DNA of 60,253 nt from Actinomycetota bacterium (GCA_009886035.1 VFJN01000129.1:1-60253), one strand, 5' to 3'. Counted from the stretch's first letter, positions 50,081-59,452 are shown. Made by a program: numbers and translations. The notes: a model not told the origin generated them from the sequence alone.

Positions 50081-51350
50081 GGGGCGTACGGTAGCGGCCG
50101 TGAAGGCTGGGCCCTGCGGGGTGATCGAGGGATTCTACGGGCCACCGTGGTCCTGGGCGGCGCGCACCGCCCTGGCGGACCGCTACGCCACCGAGGGTCT
50201 GCCCGACTACATCTATGCGCCGAAAGACGATCCGAAGCATCGAGAGTTGTGGCGGGTGCTCTACGACGCCGTCGAGTTGGCGGACTTTGCCCGATTCGCC
50301 GATCGCCCCCACGGACGCCTGGGATTCGCCATCTCGCCGGGACTGTCGATGGACTACGACGACCCCAATGACCGCGCCGCCCTCGGGCGCAAGGTGGATC
50401 AAGTGGTGGCGGCCGGCGCCACCCTCGTGGTCCTGGCCCTCGATGACATCCCCTTCGGGGGCGGGGCCCAAGGCCACGCCCACGCCCGCCTCACCGCCTG
50501 GTTGCACGGTCATCTCGGCCCCCGGGCGGCGGTGGCCCTGGTGCCCACCGAGTACGTCGGCGTCGAGCGCTCCGCCTACCTCGATGCCCTCGCGTCGGGA
50601 GTGCCAGAGGAGGTTCCCATTGGATGGACCGGACGGGCGGTGGTGAACGACACCATCACCGTGGCCGATGCCGAAGCCCGCGCCACCTCCCTCGGGGGCC
50701 GACGCCCTTTGCTTTGGGATAACTACCCGGTCAACGATGCCCTCATGAGCGATCGGCTCTTCATGGGGCCGTTGCAAGGTCGCCCGCGCGGCCTCCTCGA
50801 TGTCTGTTCGGGCTATTTGGCCAACCCGATGGTGCAACCCATCGCCAACTACTTGCCGCTCGCTTCCATCGCCGCCTTTGTTCGCGGTGAGGACCCCACC
50901 CTGGCCTGGCAGAAGACGGCCGAGGCCCTCGGGTGGTTGACCTTCGCGCAGGCCTGCGACGGCGACACCGCCGCCATCGTCGTGCAGACGGCCTCGGCGG
51001 GCGATCTCCGCCCCGCCCGCGCCTTCTTCGATGCCGCCGCCACCTGTTCGGCCCCCGGGATCGACGCCGACGCCGAGCGGTGGCTCACCCAGGTGCAGCG
51101 CGACGCGCGCTTGGCCCTGCAGGCCCTGGCCGTGATCGAAGGCGACCGATCGGTGGAGACCGTGATGGCCATGACCACCCGATGGCAGGCCTCACGGCGG
51201 TCCCCGGTCACCGTCTTTGGTGCCCGCTGCTCCATCCGGCCCGTCATCACCCAGGCCCACGACGGCGGCTGGACAGTGGATCCCGCCGCCTTCACCGTCG
51301 ATGCCAACGCCATCGACACCCTGGTGGGCCTCGCCCTCGCCTCCCTGTAA
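50079..51350 (+). CDS. GH84 beta-N-acetylglucosaminidase (O-GlcNAcase-like)
   Basis: A 423-aa TIM-barrel hydrolase. GVIEGFYGPPWSW at 14-26 and YIYAPKDDPKHRELWR at 44-59 are diagnostic for GH84, and the substrate-assisted catalytic pair is Asp122-Asp123 in VLALDDIPFGG. WDNYPVNDALMSDRLFMGP and NPMVQPIANYLPL are also conserved. No signal peptide is seen, so it may act on imported GlcNAc-containing sugars. The ATG at 50079 has GGAG about nine bases upstream; a GTG at 50100 is the alternative. Confidence 0.9.
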   Translation: MGRTVAAVKAGPCGVIEGFYGPPWSWAARTALADRYATEGLPDYIYAPKDDPKHRELWRVLYDAVELADFARFADRPHGRLGFAISPGLSMDYDDPNDRAALGRKVDQVVAAGATLVVLALDDIPFGGGAQGHAHARLTAWLHGHLGPRAAVALVPTEYVGVERSAYLDALASGVPEEVPIGWTGRAVVNDTITVADAEARATSLGGRRPLLWDNYPVNDALMSDRLFMGPLQGRPRGLLDVCSGYLANPMVQPIANYLPLASIAAFVRGEDPTLAWQKTAEALGWLTFAQACDGDTAAIVVQTASAGDLRPARAFFDAAATCSAPGIDADAERWLTQVQRDARLALQALAVIEGDRSVETVMAMTTRWQASRRSPVTVFGARCSIRPVITQAHDGGWTVDPAAFTVDANAIDTLVGLALASL

Positions 51351-51362
51351 CCCTCGGTCGCT

Positions 51363-51977
51363 CTAGGGCTCCAACGCCGCCCGAAAGAACTCACGGAAAT
51401 GATCCAAGCGAGCCGCCAGCGCGTCCTCCGACAGCGGGTCCCGATCGAGCACCCCCCGCCAAAACGGTACGTCGGAGAAGTACCCCATGATGGCGCTGGT
51501 GCCCGTGATGATCAGTTGTTCCGGGTCATGCTTACGGAATCGGCCGGCGCCGATCTCGTTTTCAAAGAAGCCCACTGCCCGATCAAAGAGAGGCTTCAAC
51601 ACGGTGCCGAGGTCTACCCCCAGGTGGCCCTGCCCATCAAGCGCTTCGCGACGCATGATCCTCACAAACTCCGCGTTGTCGGTAAAAAACTCGAAGGCTG
51701 CCGTCACGACGTGGTCGAGTTTGCTCCAGCCGGCTTGATCCTGCTCGGCCACCGCCGCCTCCACCCGCACGATGAAATCCGCCAGCGAGGTTTCAAAGAC
51801 GTCTCGGTAGATCGCCTCCTTCGACGCGAAATGGTGCAGGAGGCTGGGCTTGCGCAGACCCACCCCGGCGGCGATGTCGTTCAGGGAAGTGCCATCGAAC
51901 CCCTGCTCGGCGAAGCACCGGCGCGCCTCGAGGAGAATGGCCTCACGGCTAGACGGGACCACGTTCGGCTCGGACAC
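51363..51977 (-). CDS. TetR-family transcriptional regulator
   Basis: A 204-aa regulator with an N-terminal TetR HTH: SREAILLEARRCFAEQGFDGTSLNDIAAGVGLRKPSLLHHFASKEAIY. The C-terminal ligand domain (VVTAAFEFFTDNAEFVRIMRREALDG ... AIMGYFSDVPFW) resembles fatty-acid/lipid-responsive members. It is not KstR-like in sequence. GTG at 51977 is taken as start. It converges with GH84 and diverges from transketolase, with 43 bases between starts that include GACATTACCGTCCGATGG. Confidence 0.88.
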   Translation of the reverse strand: MSEPNVVPSSREAILLEARRCFAEQGFDGTSLNDIAAGVGLRKPSLLHHFASKEAIYRDVFETSLADFIVRVEAAVAEQDQAGWSKLDHVVTAAFEFFTDNAEFVRIMRREALDGQGHLGVDLGTVLKPLFDRAVGFFENEIGAGRFRKHDPEQLIITGTSAIMGYFSDVPFWRGVLDRDPLSEDALAARLDHFREFFRAALEP

Positions 51978-52020
51978 CCGGCTGACATTACCGTCCGATG
52001 GCTCTTGTAAGGTGCTCGAT

Positions 52021-53991
52021 GTGACTACGTCGAAGTCTGACCAGCGAGCCATCAACGTGGTGCGGGGCCTCGCCATGGACGGCCCCCACGCCGCCCGTTC
52101 GGGCCACCAGGGCACCGCCATGGCGCTCGCCCCCCTGGCCCATGTCCTGTGGACACGGGTGATGAAATACGACGCCAGCGATCCCCACTGGCCCGATCGC
52201 GACCGTTTCGTGCTGTCCATCGGCCACGCCTCGATCCTGCTGTATTCGATGCTGCACCTCACCGGCTATGACCTGAGCAAACAGGACCTGGCGGACTTCC
52301 GTCAGTGGGGCAGCAAGACCCCGGGCCACCCCGAGCGGGGCCTCACCGACGGCGTCGAGGTGTCCACCGGGCCTTTGTCCCAGGGCCTCGGCAACGCCGT
52401 GGGGATGGCCATTGCCGAACGCCAACTACGGGCGCGCTTCGGCGAGGAGTTAGTTCATCACCACACCTGGTGCCTGGTGAGCGACGGTGACCTTGAGGAG
52501 GGTCTTTCGCACGAAGCCGCCTCACTGGCCGGCCACCTCGGCCTCGGCGGATTGATCTGCGTCTACGACGACAACCACATCACGATCGACGGTCCCACCG
52601 AGTTGTCGCTCACTGATCAGGCCGCGGCGCGCTTCCGCTCCTATGGATGGCACGTAGAGGAGTTGGGGGAGGCAGGCGAAGACCTCGACGTTCTCGAAGC
52701 CGCCCTGTGGCGGGCCGCCGCCGTGGAAGACCAACCCTCGCTGCTCGTGCTGCGTACCCACATCGCCCATCCCTCCCCCACCCACACCGACGATCCGGCC
52801 GCCCATGGGTACGCCCTTAAAGCCGAGGACATCACCGCCACCAAAGCCATCATGGGCCTCCCTGACGAGCCGTTCTTCCTTCCCGAGGAGGTGGTCATGC
52901 TTTACCGCCTCGCCGGGAGACGCGGCGGCGATGAGCACGAGGCGTGGACCAAACGGCTGGAGGCCTTCGACGGCGACCGCTCCCTCTACGACGACACCCT
53001 GGCGGCTCGGGGTCGCCCGGGGTGGGAGACCGCCTTGCCATCATGGGAGGTGGGCCAGGCCGCAGCCACCCGAGTGGCCAGCGGCTCGGTGCTGCAGGCC
53101 CTCGCCGACGTGGTTCCGGCCCTGCTGGCCGGCGGCGCCGACCTCACGAGCAATACCGGAACGGTGCTCACGGGCCACGGTACGCAATCCCGGGACGATC
53201 CCGGCGGCCGCCAGCTGTACTTCGGGGTGCGCGAGCACGCCATGGCCGCCACCATGAACGGGATGGCCCTGCATGGTGGTGTCCTCCCGGTGGGCGGCAC
53301 CTTCCTGGTGTTCAGCGACTACTGCCGTCCGTCGATCCGCCTCGCCGCTCTTTCGCGGGCCCGGGTGATCTACTCCTTCACTCACGACTCGGTCGGGGTG
53401 GGTGAAGACGGGCCCACCCATCAACCCATCGAACAGCTGATGGCGCTGCGGGCGATTCCCGGGCTGCGCGTGATCCGTCCCGCCGACGCCAACGAAACGG
53501 CCGAAGCCTGGCGAATGGCCGTGGCCCACGATGGGCCGACTGCGCTCATTCTCTCCCGCCAGGATCTCCCCGTGTTGCCCGGAACCGCGGGCGGGCAACT
53601 CGACCACGGGGCCCATGTCCTTCGACCCGTCGAAGAGGCTGACATCGTGCTGGTTGCTACCGGCAGTGAGGTGCACGTCGCACTGGCGGCGGCCACCCTT
53701 CTCGCCGCCGAGGGCATCGAGGCACAGGTCGTCTCTCTCGCCTGCTGGGATCTGTTCGCCGAACAACCCGACCTGGTCCAGGACGCCATCTTGCCCCCCG
53801 AGATCCCGGCTCTGTCAGTGGAGGCAGGCACGTCCTTGGGCTGGGAACGGTGGGTCGACGACAGCGTTGCCATCGACCGGTTCGGGGCGTCGGCACCGGG
53901 GGCGCAGGTACTCGCCGAGTTCGGATTCACCGCCGAGCACGTGGCCTACCGCTCTCGCCAGCTGCTCGCGGACCTGGACGGCTTCGCATGA
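52021..53991 (+). CDS. tkt: transketolase
   Basis: A 656-aa thiamine-diphosphate enzyme that moves two-carbon ketol units in the pentose phosphate pathway. The TPP/Mg site is SDGDLEEGLSHEAASLAGHLGLGG near 158-181, followed by YDDNHITIDG. The pyrimidine domain has FGVREHAMAATMNGMALHGG and HDSVGVGEDGPTHQPIEQL. The GTG at 52021 has AAGGTG upstream; another GTG nine bases earlier is possible. The stop overlaps the transaldolase ATG by four bases, so the two are coupled. Confidence 0.96.
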   Translation: MTTSKSDQRAINVVRGLAMDGPHAARSGHQGTAMALAPLAHVLWTRVMKYDASDPHWPDRDRFVLSIGHASILLYSMLHLTGYDLSKQDLADFRQWGSKTPGHPERGLTDGVEVSTGPLSQGLGNAVGMAIAERQLRARFGEELVHHHTWCLVSDGDLEEGLSHEAASLAGHLGLGGLICVYDDNHITIDGPTELSLTDQAAARFRSYGWHVEELGEAGEDLDVLEAALWRAAAVEDQPSLLVLRTHIAHPSPTHTDDPAAHGYALKAEDITATKAIMGLPDEPFFLPEEVVMLYRLAGRRGGDEHEAWTKRLEAFDGDRSLYDDTLAARGRPGWETALPSWEVGQAAATRVASGSVLQALADVVPALLAGGADLTSNTGTVLTGHGTQSRDDPGGRQLYFGVREHAMAATMNGMALHGGVLPVGGTFLVFSDYCRPSIRLAALSRARVIYSFTHDSVGVGEDGPTHQPIEQLMALRAIPGLRVIRPADANETAEAWRMAVAHDGPTALILSRQDLPVLPGTAGGQLDHGAHVLRPVEEADIVLVATGSEVHVALAAATLLAAEGIEAQVVSLACWDLFAEQPDLVQDAILPPEIPALSVEAGTSLGWERWVDDSVAIDRFGASAPGAQVLAEFGFTAEHVAYRSRQLLADLDGFA

Positions 53992-55091
53992 CGGGCAACC
54001 CCAGCCTCTTCGATCTCTACGCCCACGGGCAGAGCCCCTGGATGGACAACCTGCGCCGGGAATGGCTCACCAGCGGAGAACTGGCGCGTTGGGTGGAACG
54101 CGGTATCCGTGGCCTCACCTCGAATCCGTCGATCTTTCAAAAGGCCATCAGTTCGGGACGCGATTACGACGAGCAGTTCGGCAGCCTGATCCGCCAGGGT
54201 TCATCGGTGGTCGATGCCTACTGGGATCTCGTTACCACCGACATCAACGGCGCTCTCGCGCTCCTCCGACCCGTCTACGAGGCCAGCGACGGTCTCGACG
54301 GGTACGTGTCGGTGGAGATCGATCCTGCCCTGGCCCACGACGCCGCCGGCACGGAAGCGGCGGCCCGGCGGTTGCACGAGCGAATCAACGAGCCAAACCT
54401 CTACGTCAAGATCCCCGGCACCGCCGAAGGGATCGCGCCCATCCGCACGATGATCGCCGAGGGCCGCAGCGTCAATGTCACCTTGATCTTCAGCCTCGAG
54501 CGTTACGCCGAGGTAATGGAGGCCTACCTCGCCGGCCTAGAACAGGCCGAGGGGGACCTGAGCCGAATTTCCAGCGTGGCCAGTTTCTTCATCTCGCGGG
54601 TGGACAGCGAGGTGGATCGTCGACTGGAGGAAATCGGCACTCCCGCCGCACTCGCCCTGCGAGGCCAGGTGGCCGTGGCCCAGGCCCAGGTGGCGCACGC
54701 TGAGTTCCGCGCCACCTTTCAGGGCCCACGCTGGGAGGCCCTCCTGGCCCGGGGGGCCCGCGTGCAGCGACCCCTGTGGGCCTCGACCTCCACCAAGAAT
54801 CCCGCCTACCCCGATACTCGGTATGTGGACGAACTCATCGGGCCCGACACGGTGAACACGATGCCGGAGGAAACCATTGCCGCCTTCCTCGATCACGGGC
54901 GAGCGGGCCGCACCGTGGATGCCCACCCCGACGCCGCCCGCGCCGTTCTCACCGCCGCCGAAGCCGTCGGCGTCCACCTCGAAGATGTAGGCCACGTACT
55001 GGAAGCGCAGGGAGTGGCGTCGTTTGCGCAGGCCTTCGACGACCTCATCGGCGCCCTCGCCACCAAAGCGGCGGAAACGACCACCCCCTGA
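53988..55091 (+). CDS. tal: transaldolase
   Basis: A 367-aa pentose-phosphate enzyme that transfers dihydroxyacetone units. The Schiff-base Lys141 is in LYVKIPGT, and RGLTSNPSIFQKAI (41-54), SVNVTLIFSLERYAEVMEAYLAGLE and ASTSTKNPAYPDTRYVDELIGPDTVNTMP are all diagnostic of the actinobacterial TalB-type long form. ATG at 53988 inside the tkt stop. The lactonase gene starts one base after the stop region. Confidence 0.96.
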   Translation: MTGNPSLFDLYAHGQSPWMDNLRREWLTSGELARWVERGIRGLTSNPSIFQKAISSGRDYDEQFGSLIRQGSSVVDAYWDLVTTDINGALALLRPVYEASDGLDGYVSVEIDPALAHDAAGTEAAARRLHERINEPNLYVKIPGTAEGIAPIRTMIAEGRSVNVTLIFSLERYAEVMEAYLAGLEQAEGDLSRISSVASFFISRVDSEVDRRLEEIGTPAALALRGQVAVAQAQVAHAEFRATFQGPRWEALLARGARVQRPLWASTSTKNPAYPDTRYVDELIGPDTVNTMPEETIAAFLDHGRAGRTVDAHPDAARAVLTAAEAVGVHLEDVGHVLEAQGVASFAQAFDDLIGALATKAAETTTP

Positions 55092-55092
55092 C

Positions 55093-55767
55093 ATGTACGG
55101 CGAACTCACCGTGGTGGACGACGTGCCGGGAGAGTTTGCCGAACGGGTTATCGAAGCCTTCCAGTGCCGCCCCCGCGACACCTTCTCGCTCGCCGTGTCC
55201 GGGGGCGAGACCGCTCGCCTCTGCTACGAGCGCCTCGCCGATGACGCCGGATCGCAGATCGACTGGTGGAAGGTGAACATCTACTGGGGTGATGAGCGGT
55301 GCGTCCCCCAGGAGTCGCCCGATTCCAACTACCACCTCGCCCGCACCGCCCTCCTCGAAAATGTGGGGGCGGTAAACGCCACCTTCCCCATGTTTTGCGA
55401 TGAAGGTCCCGACCCGTATCAACTCCGCCTCGGCGAACTGGGCCACCTCGACCTCGTCCACCTCGGATTGGGCGCCGATGGCCACACGGCCTCGCTGTTT
55501 CCGGGATCGACCGGCCTAGAGGCCGACCCGGGAAGACTGGTGGTGATGAACATCGACCCCGCCGGAAACCATCCCCACCGGCGGATGACCCTCACCCACG
55601 CCGGTATCGCTCGGGCCAACCTCGTTCTCGTCACGGTGGCCGGGGAAGCCAAACGCGAGGCCCTGGCGCGCGTGGTAGCCGGTGACCCGGACTGCCCCGC
55701 CAGCCACGTTCGCGCCCCCCGTGTGATCTGGATCGCCGATCGGGCGGCCGCCGAGCCTCCCGTCTGA
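55093..55767 (+). CDS. pgl: 6-phosphogluconolactonase (DevB family)
   Basis: A 224-aa enzyme that opens 6-phosphogluconolactone. LAVSGGETARLCYERL, IYWGDERCVPQESPDSNY and LGLGADGHTASLFPGS match the family, and TVAGEAKREALARVVAG is the C-terminal block. Many actinobacteria have tkt-tal-zwf-opcA-pgl; here zwf and opcA, the enzymes that would make the lactone, are missing from the cluster. They may be elsewhere in the genome. The ATG at 55093 is two bases after the transaldolase stop. Confidence 0.94.
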   Translation: MYGELTVVDDVPGEFAERVIEAFQCRPRDTFSLAVSGGETARLCYERLADDAGSQIDWWKVNIYWGDERCVPQESPDSNYHLARTALLENVGAVNATFPMFCDEGPDPYQLRLGELGHLDLVHLGLGADGHTASLFPGSTGLEADPGRLVVMNIDPAGNHPHRRMTLTHAGIARANLVLVTVAGEAKREALARVVAGDPDCPASHVRAPRVIWIADRAAAEPPV

Positions 55768-55793
55768 GGGAAAGGCAACGATAGGGTGCGCCT

Positions 55794-58166
55794 ATGTCCG
55801 GGACGGCCCAGCACCACACAGAACTAGCCGGTCGCCCCCTGCTGGAGCTCCTGCGGCAGGCGCAGGCCGTGCGTGACGAAGCCCACGGCCGTCGCGTCAC
55901 GTTCTCGCCGAAGGTATTCATCCCGCTCACGATGCTGTGTCGCGATCGGTGCGGCTACTGCACCTTCGCCCAACCCCCCGCCCGGCTCGAATCGCCCTAC
56001 CTCACCCCGGACCAGGTCCTGGCGATCGCCACCGCGGGCGCTCGGGCCGGCTGCCACGAGGCGCTCTTCACCCTCGGGGAAGGCCCCGAGGACCGTTATC
56101 CGATTGCCCGCCAATGGCTTCACGAGCACGGTTACGCCTCCACGGTGGAGTACCTCACCGCCATGGCGCGCCTCGTGATGAACGAAACGGGCCTGCTTCC
56201 TCACGCCAATGCGGGTGCGCTCACCAAGGCTGAGTTGGCCAGCCTGCGATCGGTTGCTCCCAGTCAGGGAATGATGATCGAGTCGCTGCGAGCGGACCTC
56301 GATTGCCACCGTGGCGCCCCCGACAAAGATCCGGCCCGTCGCTTGGCCACCCTTGAGTGGGCGGGCGAATTGGCTATCCCCTTCACCACCGGGATTCTCG
56401 TCGGCATCGGAGAAACCCTGTCAGACCGCATCGAGGCGCTCGAGGCCATCGCGGCTTCCCACCTCCGCCACGGCCACGTCCAAGAGGTGATCGTTCAGAA
56501 TTTCCTCCCCAAGGCCGGCACGGCCATGCACACCGCCCCGGCTTGTCCTCCCGAGGACTACCAGCTGGCCATCGCGCTGGCCCGTCTCATCCTCCCGCCC
56601 GACATCCATCTGCAAGCCCCCCCCAACCTGTCCGACGATTTTGCCCCCCTGCTGGCGGCGGGAATCGACGACTGGGGCGGCGTCTCTCCCGTCACCGCCG
56701 ACCACGTGAATCCCGAGCGCCCCTGGCCGGGCCTTGATCGACTGCGTGAGGTCACCGAAGAGGCCGGCTTCACGCTCGCCCCCCGGCTCACCGTCTATCC
56801 GACCTTTGCGCTCGACCCGGAGCGGTGGCTCAGCCCGGAGACCCGTTTCGGCGTGCTCGATCGAAGCGACGCCGAAGGTCTGGGCCGCGACGACCCCGGG
56901 GCGGTGTTTCCCGAACAGATCAAAGCAGCCGTGGAGGCCGGCACCGGGGCCGAGGTCGTGCAGATTGGTCGCCGCAACACCGCTTGGTACTCCGGGGCCG
57001 CGGTGGAGCCGGTGCATCTCGTGCCGGCCCCCGCTGAGCGCGGCTGGCGGGGCCCGATCGGTGAGATTCTCGACGGGGTCCTCCTGGGCCAAGAGGTGGG
57101 CGAGGATGAGATCACCACGCTGTTCTCCGCTCGAGGCCGCGAGGTGGCCGCGGTGGCGGAAGTGGCCGACGATCTGCGTCGATCCGTGGTGGGTGATGTG
57201 GTCACCTACGTGCGCAATCGGAACATCAACTACACGAATGTCTGCACCTTCAAGTGCCGTTTCTGTGGCTTCTCCAAAGGCCCGCTCTCCCTTAACCTGC
57301 GAGGAAAGCCCTACCTCCTCACCCTTGAAGACATCCAGGCCCGCGTGCTCGAAGGGGTGGCCGCCGGTGCCACCGAGGTGTGCCTGCAGGGTGGCATCCA
57401 TCCCGATTTCGACGGCGACTATTACATCGATGTGGCCCGAGCGGTCCACGACGTTGCCCCCCACATCCACATCCACGGCTTCACCGCGCTGGAGGTAACC
57501 GAGGGGGCCAAGCGCCTCGGAGAGCCCCTCGCCGACTATCTCAAACGCCTCATGGCGGTGGGTCTCAAGACCCTCCCGGGGACGGCCGCCGAAATCCTCG
57601 ACGACCCCGTTCGTGAACTGCTCTGCCCCGACAAGATCACGACCGAAGAATGGCTCGAAGCCCACCGCACCGCCCATCAGCTCGGTCTTCGCTCGAATGT
57701 CACCATCATGTTCGGCGCCGTTGAGCAACCTCGCTCCTGGGCCCGCCACCTCATGCGCACCCGGGCCCTCCAGAAGGAAACCGGCGGCTTCACCGAGTTC
57801 GTCCCCCTGCCCTTCGTGCACATGGCGGCGCCTATCTACCTGCAGCGCCGCGCCCGGCGAGGCCCCACCTTCCGTGAGGCTCTCCTCATGCACGCGGTGG
57901 GGCGCATCGCCTATCACGGGTGGATCGACAACATCCAGGTGTCGTGGGTGAAGATGGGTCATGGCGGGGCCGCCCAAATCCTGCAGGCGGGCGGCAATGA
58001 TCTCGGTGGCACGCTGATGGACGAAAACATTTCGCGGGCGGCGGGCGCCAGCCACGGCACCATGATGGATGAGGACGGCTTTCGCGGCTGGGTGGAACCG
58101 CTCGGTCGGCACCTCGAGCAGCGCACCACCTTGTACGGCCGTCCCGCACGGGCCGACGCTCCCTAG
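55794..58166 (+). CDS. fbiC: FO synthase FbiC (CofG-CofH fusion)
   Basis: A 790-aa protein with two radical-SAM domains. The CofG half has Cys49-x3-Cys53-x2-Cys56 (CRDRCGYC) and the CofH half, starting near residue 440, has Cys484-x3-Cys488-x2-Cys491 (CTFKCRFC). Together they couple tyrosine and 5-amino-6-ribitylaminouracil to make the deazaflavin FO, precursor of coenzyme F420. The fused form is characteristic of actinobacteria. It starts 26 bases after pgl, so it may be transcribed with the pentose-phosphate genes. No other F420 gene lies in the window. Confidence 0.97.
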   Translation: MSGTAQHHTELAGRPLLELLRQAQAVRDEAHGRRVTFSPKVFIPLTMLCRDRCGYCTFAQPPARLESPYLTPDQVLAIATAGARAGCHEALFTLGEGPEDRYPIARQWLHEHGYASTVEYLTAMARLVMNETGLLPHANAGALTKAELASLRSVAPSQGMMIESLRADLDCHRGAPDKDPARRLATLEWAGELAIPFTTGILVGIGETLSDRIEALEAIAASHLRHGHVQEVIVQNFLPKAGTAMHTAPACPPEDYQLAIALARLILPPDIHLQAPPNLSDDFAPLLAAGIDDWGGVSPVTADHVNPERPWPGLDRLREVTEEAGFTLAPRLTVYPTFALDPERWLSPETRFGVLDRSDAEGLGRDDPGAVFPEQIKAAVEAGTGAEVVQIGRRNTAWYSGAAVEPVHLVPAPAERGWRGPIGEILDGVLLGQEVGEDEITTLFSARGREVAAVAEVADDLRRSVVGDVVTYVRNRNINYTNVCTFKCRFCGFSKGPLSLNLRGKPYLLTLEDIQARVLEGVAAGATEVCLQGGIHPDFDGDYYIDVARAVHDVAPHIHIHGFTALEVTEGAKRLGEPLADYLKRLMAVGLKTLPGTAAEILDDPVRELLCPDKITTEEWLEAHRTAHQLGLRSNVTIMFGAVEQPRSWARHLMRTRALQKETGGFTEFVPLPFVHMAAPIYLQRRARRGPTFREALLMHAVGRIAYHGWIDNIQVSWVKMGHGGAAQILQAGGNDLGGTLMDENISRAAGASHGTMMDEDGFRGWVEPLGRHLEQRTTLYGRPARADAP

Positions 58167-58254
58167 CACCCACCGCTCCCTCGTCCATGGCTTGCCGCCA
58201 TGACGATCTCGGGCCAACCTCGGCCTGGACCAGTGGAGCGAACAGGCGGGCGGA

Positions 58255-58464
58255 CTAGTCGAGATCGTGGTGGCGGTCGGGTTCCTGGAGGATGCCCACC
58301 GCCTTCTCCACCGCCCGACGAGCCCGGGCCATGCGTTTCTCGTCCACGGGAAGTTCGTGGCCGCCCGCATCGATACTCTCTTTCAGCCGTTGGATCGACA
58401 GGTCCGCCAACTCCTCAGAGATCGCTTCCAGGCGTTCACGGATGTCATCGAACTCACCGGCCAT
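58255..58464 (-). CDS. small conserved helical protein
   Basis: A 69-aa protein rich in charged residues, with predicted long helices (MAGEFDDIRERLEAISEELADLSIQRLKESIDAGG, then DEKRMARARRAVEKAVGILQEP). It may be a coiled-coil dimer. Short proteins of this pattern occur in many actinobacteria with no assigned role. ATG at 58464. Converges with fbiC, with an 88-base gap that contains nothing I can identify. Confidence 0.68.
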   Translation of the reverse strand: MAGEFDDIRERLEAISEELADLSIQRLKESIDAGGHELPVDEKRMARARRAVEKAVGILQEPDRHHDLD

Positions 58465-58514
58465 CCCCCCTAGCGTAGGGCAGTAACCTTCGGAGTCCCC
58501 GACGAGGAGTGACC

Positions 58515-59237
58515 ATGCCCGACGACATCCACGAATTGGTGAGTTTCGAAGACCCCGACCTCGATCGCACCTGGGTGTTCGACATCACCTTCCTCACCAG
58601 TGGTTGGCGATGTGTCTTTGGTGACGGCTGCCAGGGGGTGCTCACCGAAGCCGCCCCGGAGTTGGACCAGGGCTGCTGTAGCTACGGCGCCCACTTCGTC
58701 GACGAAGCCGATGAGGCGAACATGCTCAGCTACGTCGATCGCCTCACCCCGGAGGTCTGGCAGTTCCATCGCCAGGGCCACCAGCGGGGCACCACCAAGA
58801 CGAGCAAGGCCGGTGACATCACCACCCGCCTAGTGGATGGCGCCTGCATCTTCCTCAACCGTCCGGGCTTCGAGGGAGGCATCGGATGCGCGCTCCATAC
58901 CGCCGCCCTGGCGGCGGGCGAACGGCCCCTCGATTGGAAGCCCACCGTGTGCTGGCAACTACCGCTTCGCCTCGACGACCAGACCGAAGACGATGGCCAC
59001 GTCACCTCGACGTTGCGGGAGTGGAAGCGCCGCGACTGGGGCGACGGCGGGGCGGAGTTTCACTGGTGGTGCACCGAAGATCCTGAAGCCTTCATCGACC
59101 ATGAGCCGGTCTATGAGACGATGCGCGACGAGATCGTGGAAACCGTCGGTCAAAGGGCCTACGACATGTTCGTCGAGCATGTCTCGACCCGGCGAACCGA
59201 GCAGTACCTGCCTCACCCTGCCCTGCGAAAGCGTTGA
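58515..59237 (+). CDS. cysteine-rich conserved hypothetical protein
   Basis: A 240-aa protein. Cysteines occur as CVFGDGC near 33, QGCC near 52, GAC and GC in GACIFLNRPGFEGGIGCALHTAAL near 110-130, and single Cys in TVCWQLP and WWCTEDP. The arrangement recalls YkgJ/DUF3109-type proteins thought to bind an iron-sulfur cluster or zinc, but I cannot confirm the family. The end RTEQYLPHPALRKR is basic. ATG at 58515 has GGAG four to five bases upstream, better than the GTG at 58509. Function unknown. Confidence 0.78.
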   Translation: MPDDIHELVSFEDPDLDRTWVFDITFLTSGWRCVFGDGCQGVLTEAAPELDQGCCSYGAHFVDEADEANMLSYVDRLTPEVWQFHRQGHQRGTTKTSKAGDITTRLVDGACIFLNRPGFEGGIGCALHTAALAAGERPLDWKPTVCWQLPLRLDDQTEDDGHVTSTLREWKRRDWGDGGAEFHWWCTEDPEAFIDHEPVYETMRDEIVETVGQRAYDMFVEHVSTRRTEQYLPHPALRKR

Positions 59238-59248
59238 GGGCGGGGGAC

Positions 59249-59452
59249 CTACTGGGGATCGGCTAGTTCCGGGTCGTCGTCGAGGGCGCCGTACTTGCGC
59301 GCCAGCGCGGCGTAGTCGTCGTCGTCAGCATCGTTGTCGTTGTCGTTGTCGCTGGTCTCCGAACGCCCCGACTCATTGCTGAACAGGAAATCCGGACCCG
59401 ACTGTTTGAGCTTACGGGCTTCTTCGAAGCGACGATGGCGTCCTTTTTTCAC
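59249..59452 (-). CDS. small acidic hypothetical protein
   Basis: A 67-aa protein with a basic start (KKGRHRRFEEARKLKQSGPDFLF), then a very acidic Asn/Asp run (SDNDNDNDADDDDY) and a helical end (AALARKYGALDDDPELADP). The DN run comes from a 6-bp GTTGTC repeat at about 59330-59352. GTG start. Similar basic-start/acidic-tail short proteins are found in actinobacteria, without known function. It lies between a convergent and a divergent neighbour. Confidence 0.6.
   Translation of the reverse strand: MKKGRHRRFEEARKLKQSGPDFLFSNESGRSETSDNDNDNDADDDDYAALARKYGALDDDPELADPQ

Noticed and set aside
51363-51977. TetR regulator as the KstR of the sterol-type island
   Set aside because: The HTH and ligand domain do not resemble KstR, and no KstR-type box lies near its own promoter.
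56421-58370. Minus-strand frame of 649 aa opposite fbiC
   Set aside because: Complement of two radical-SAM domains; no motif of its own.
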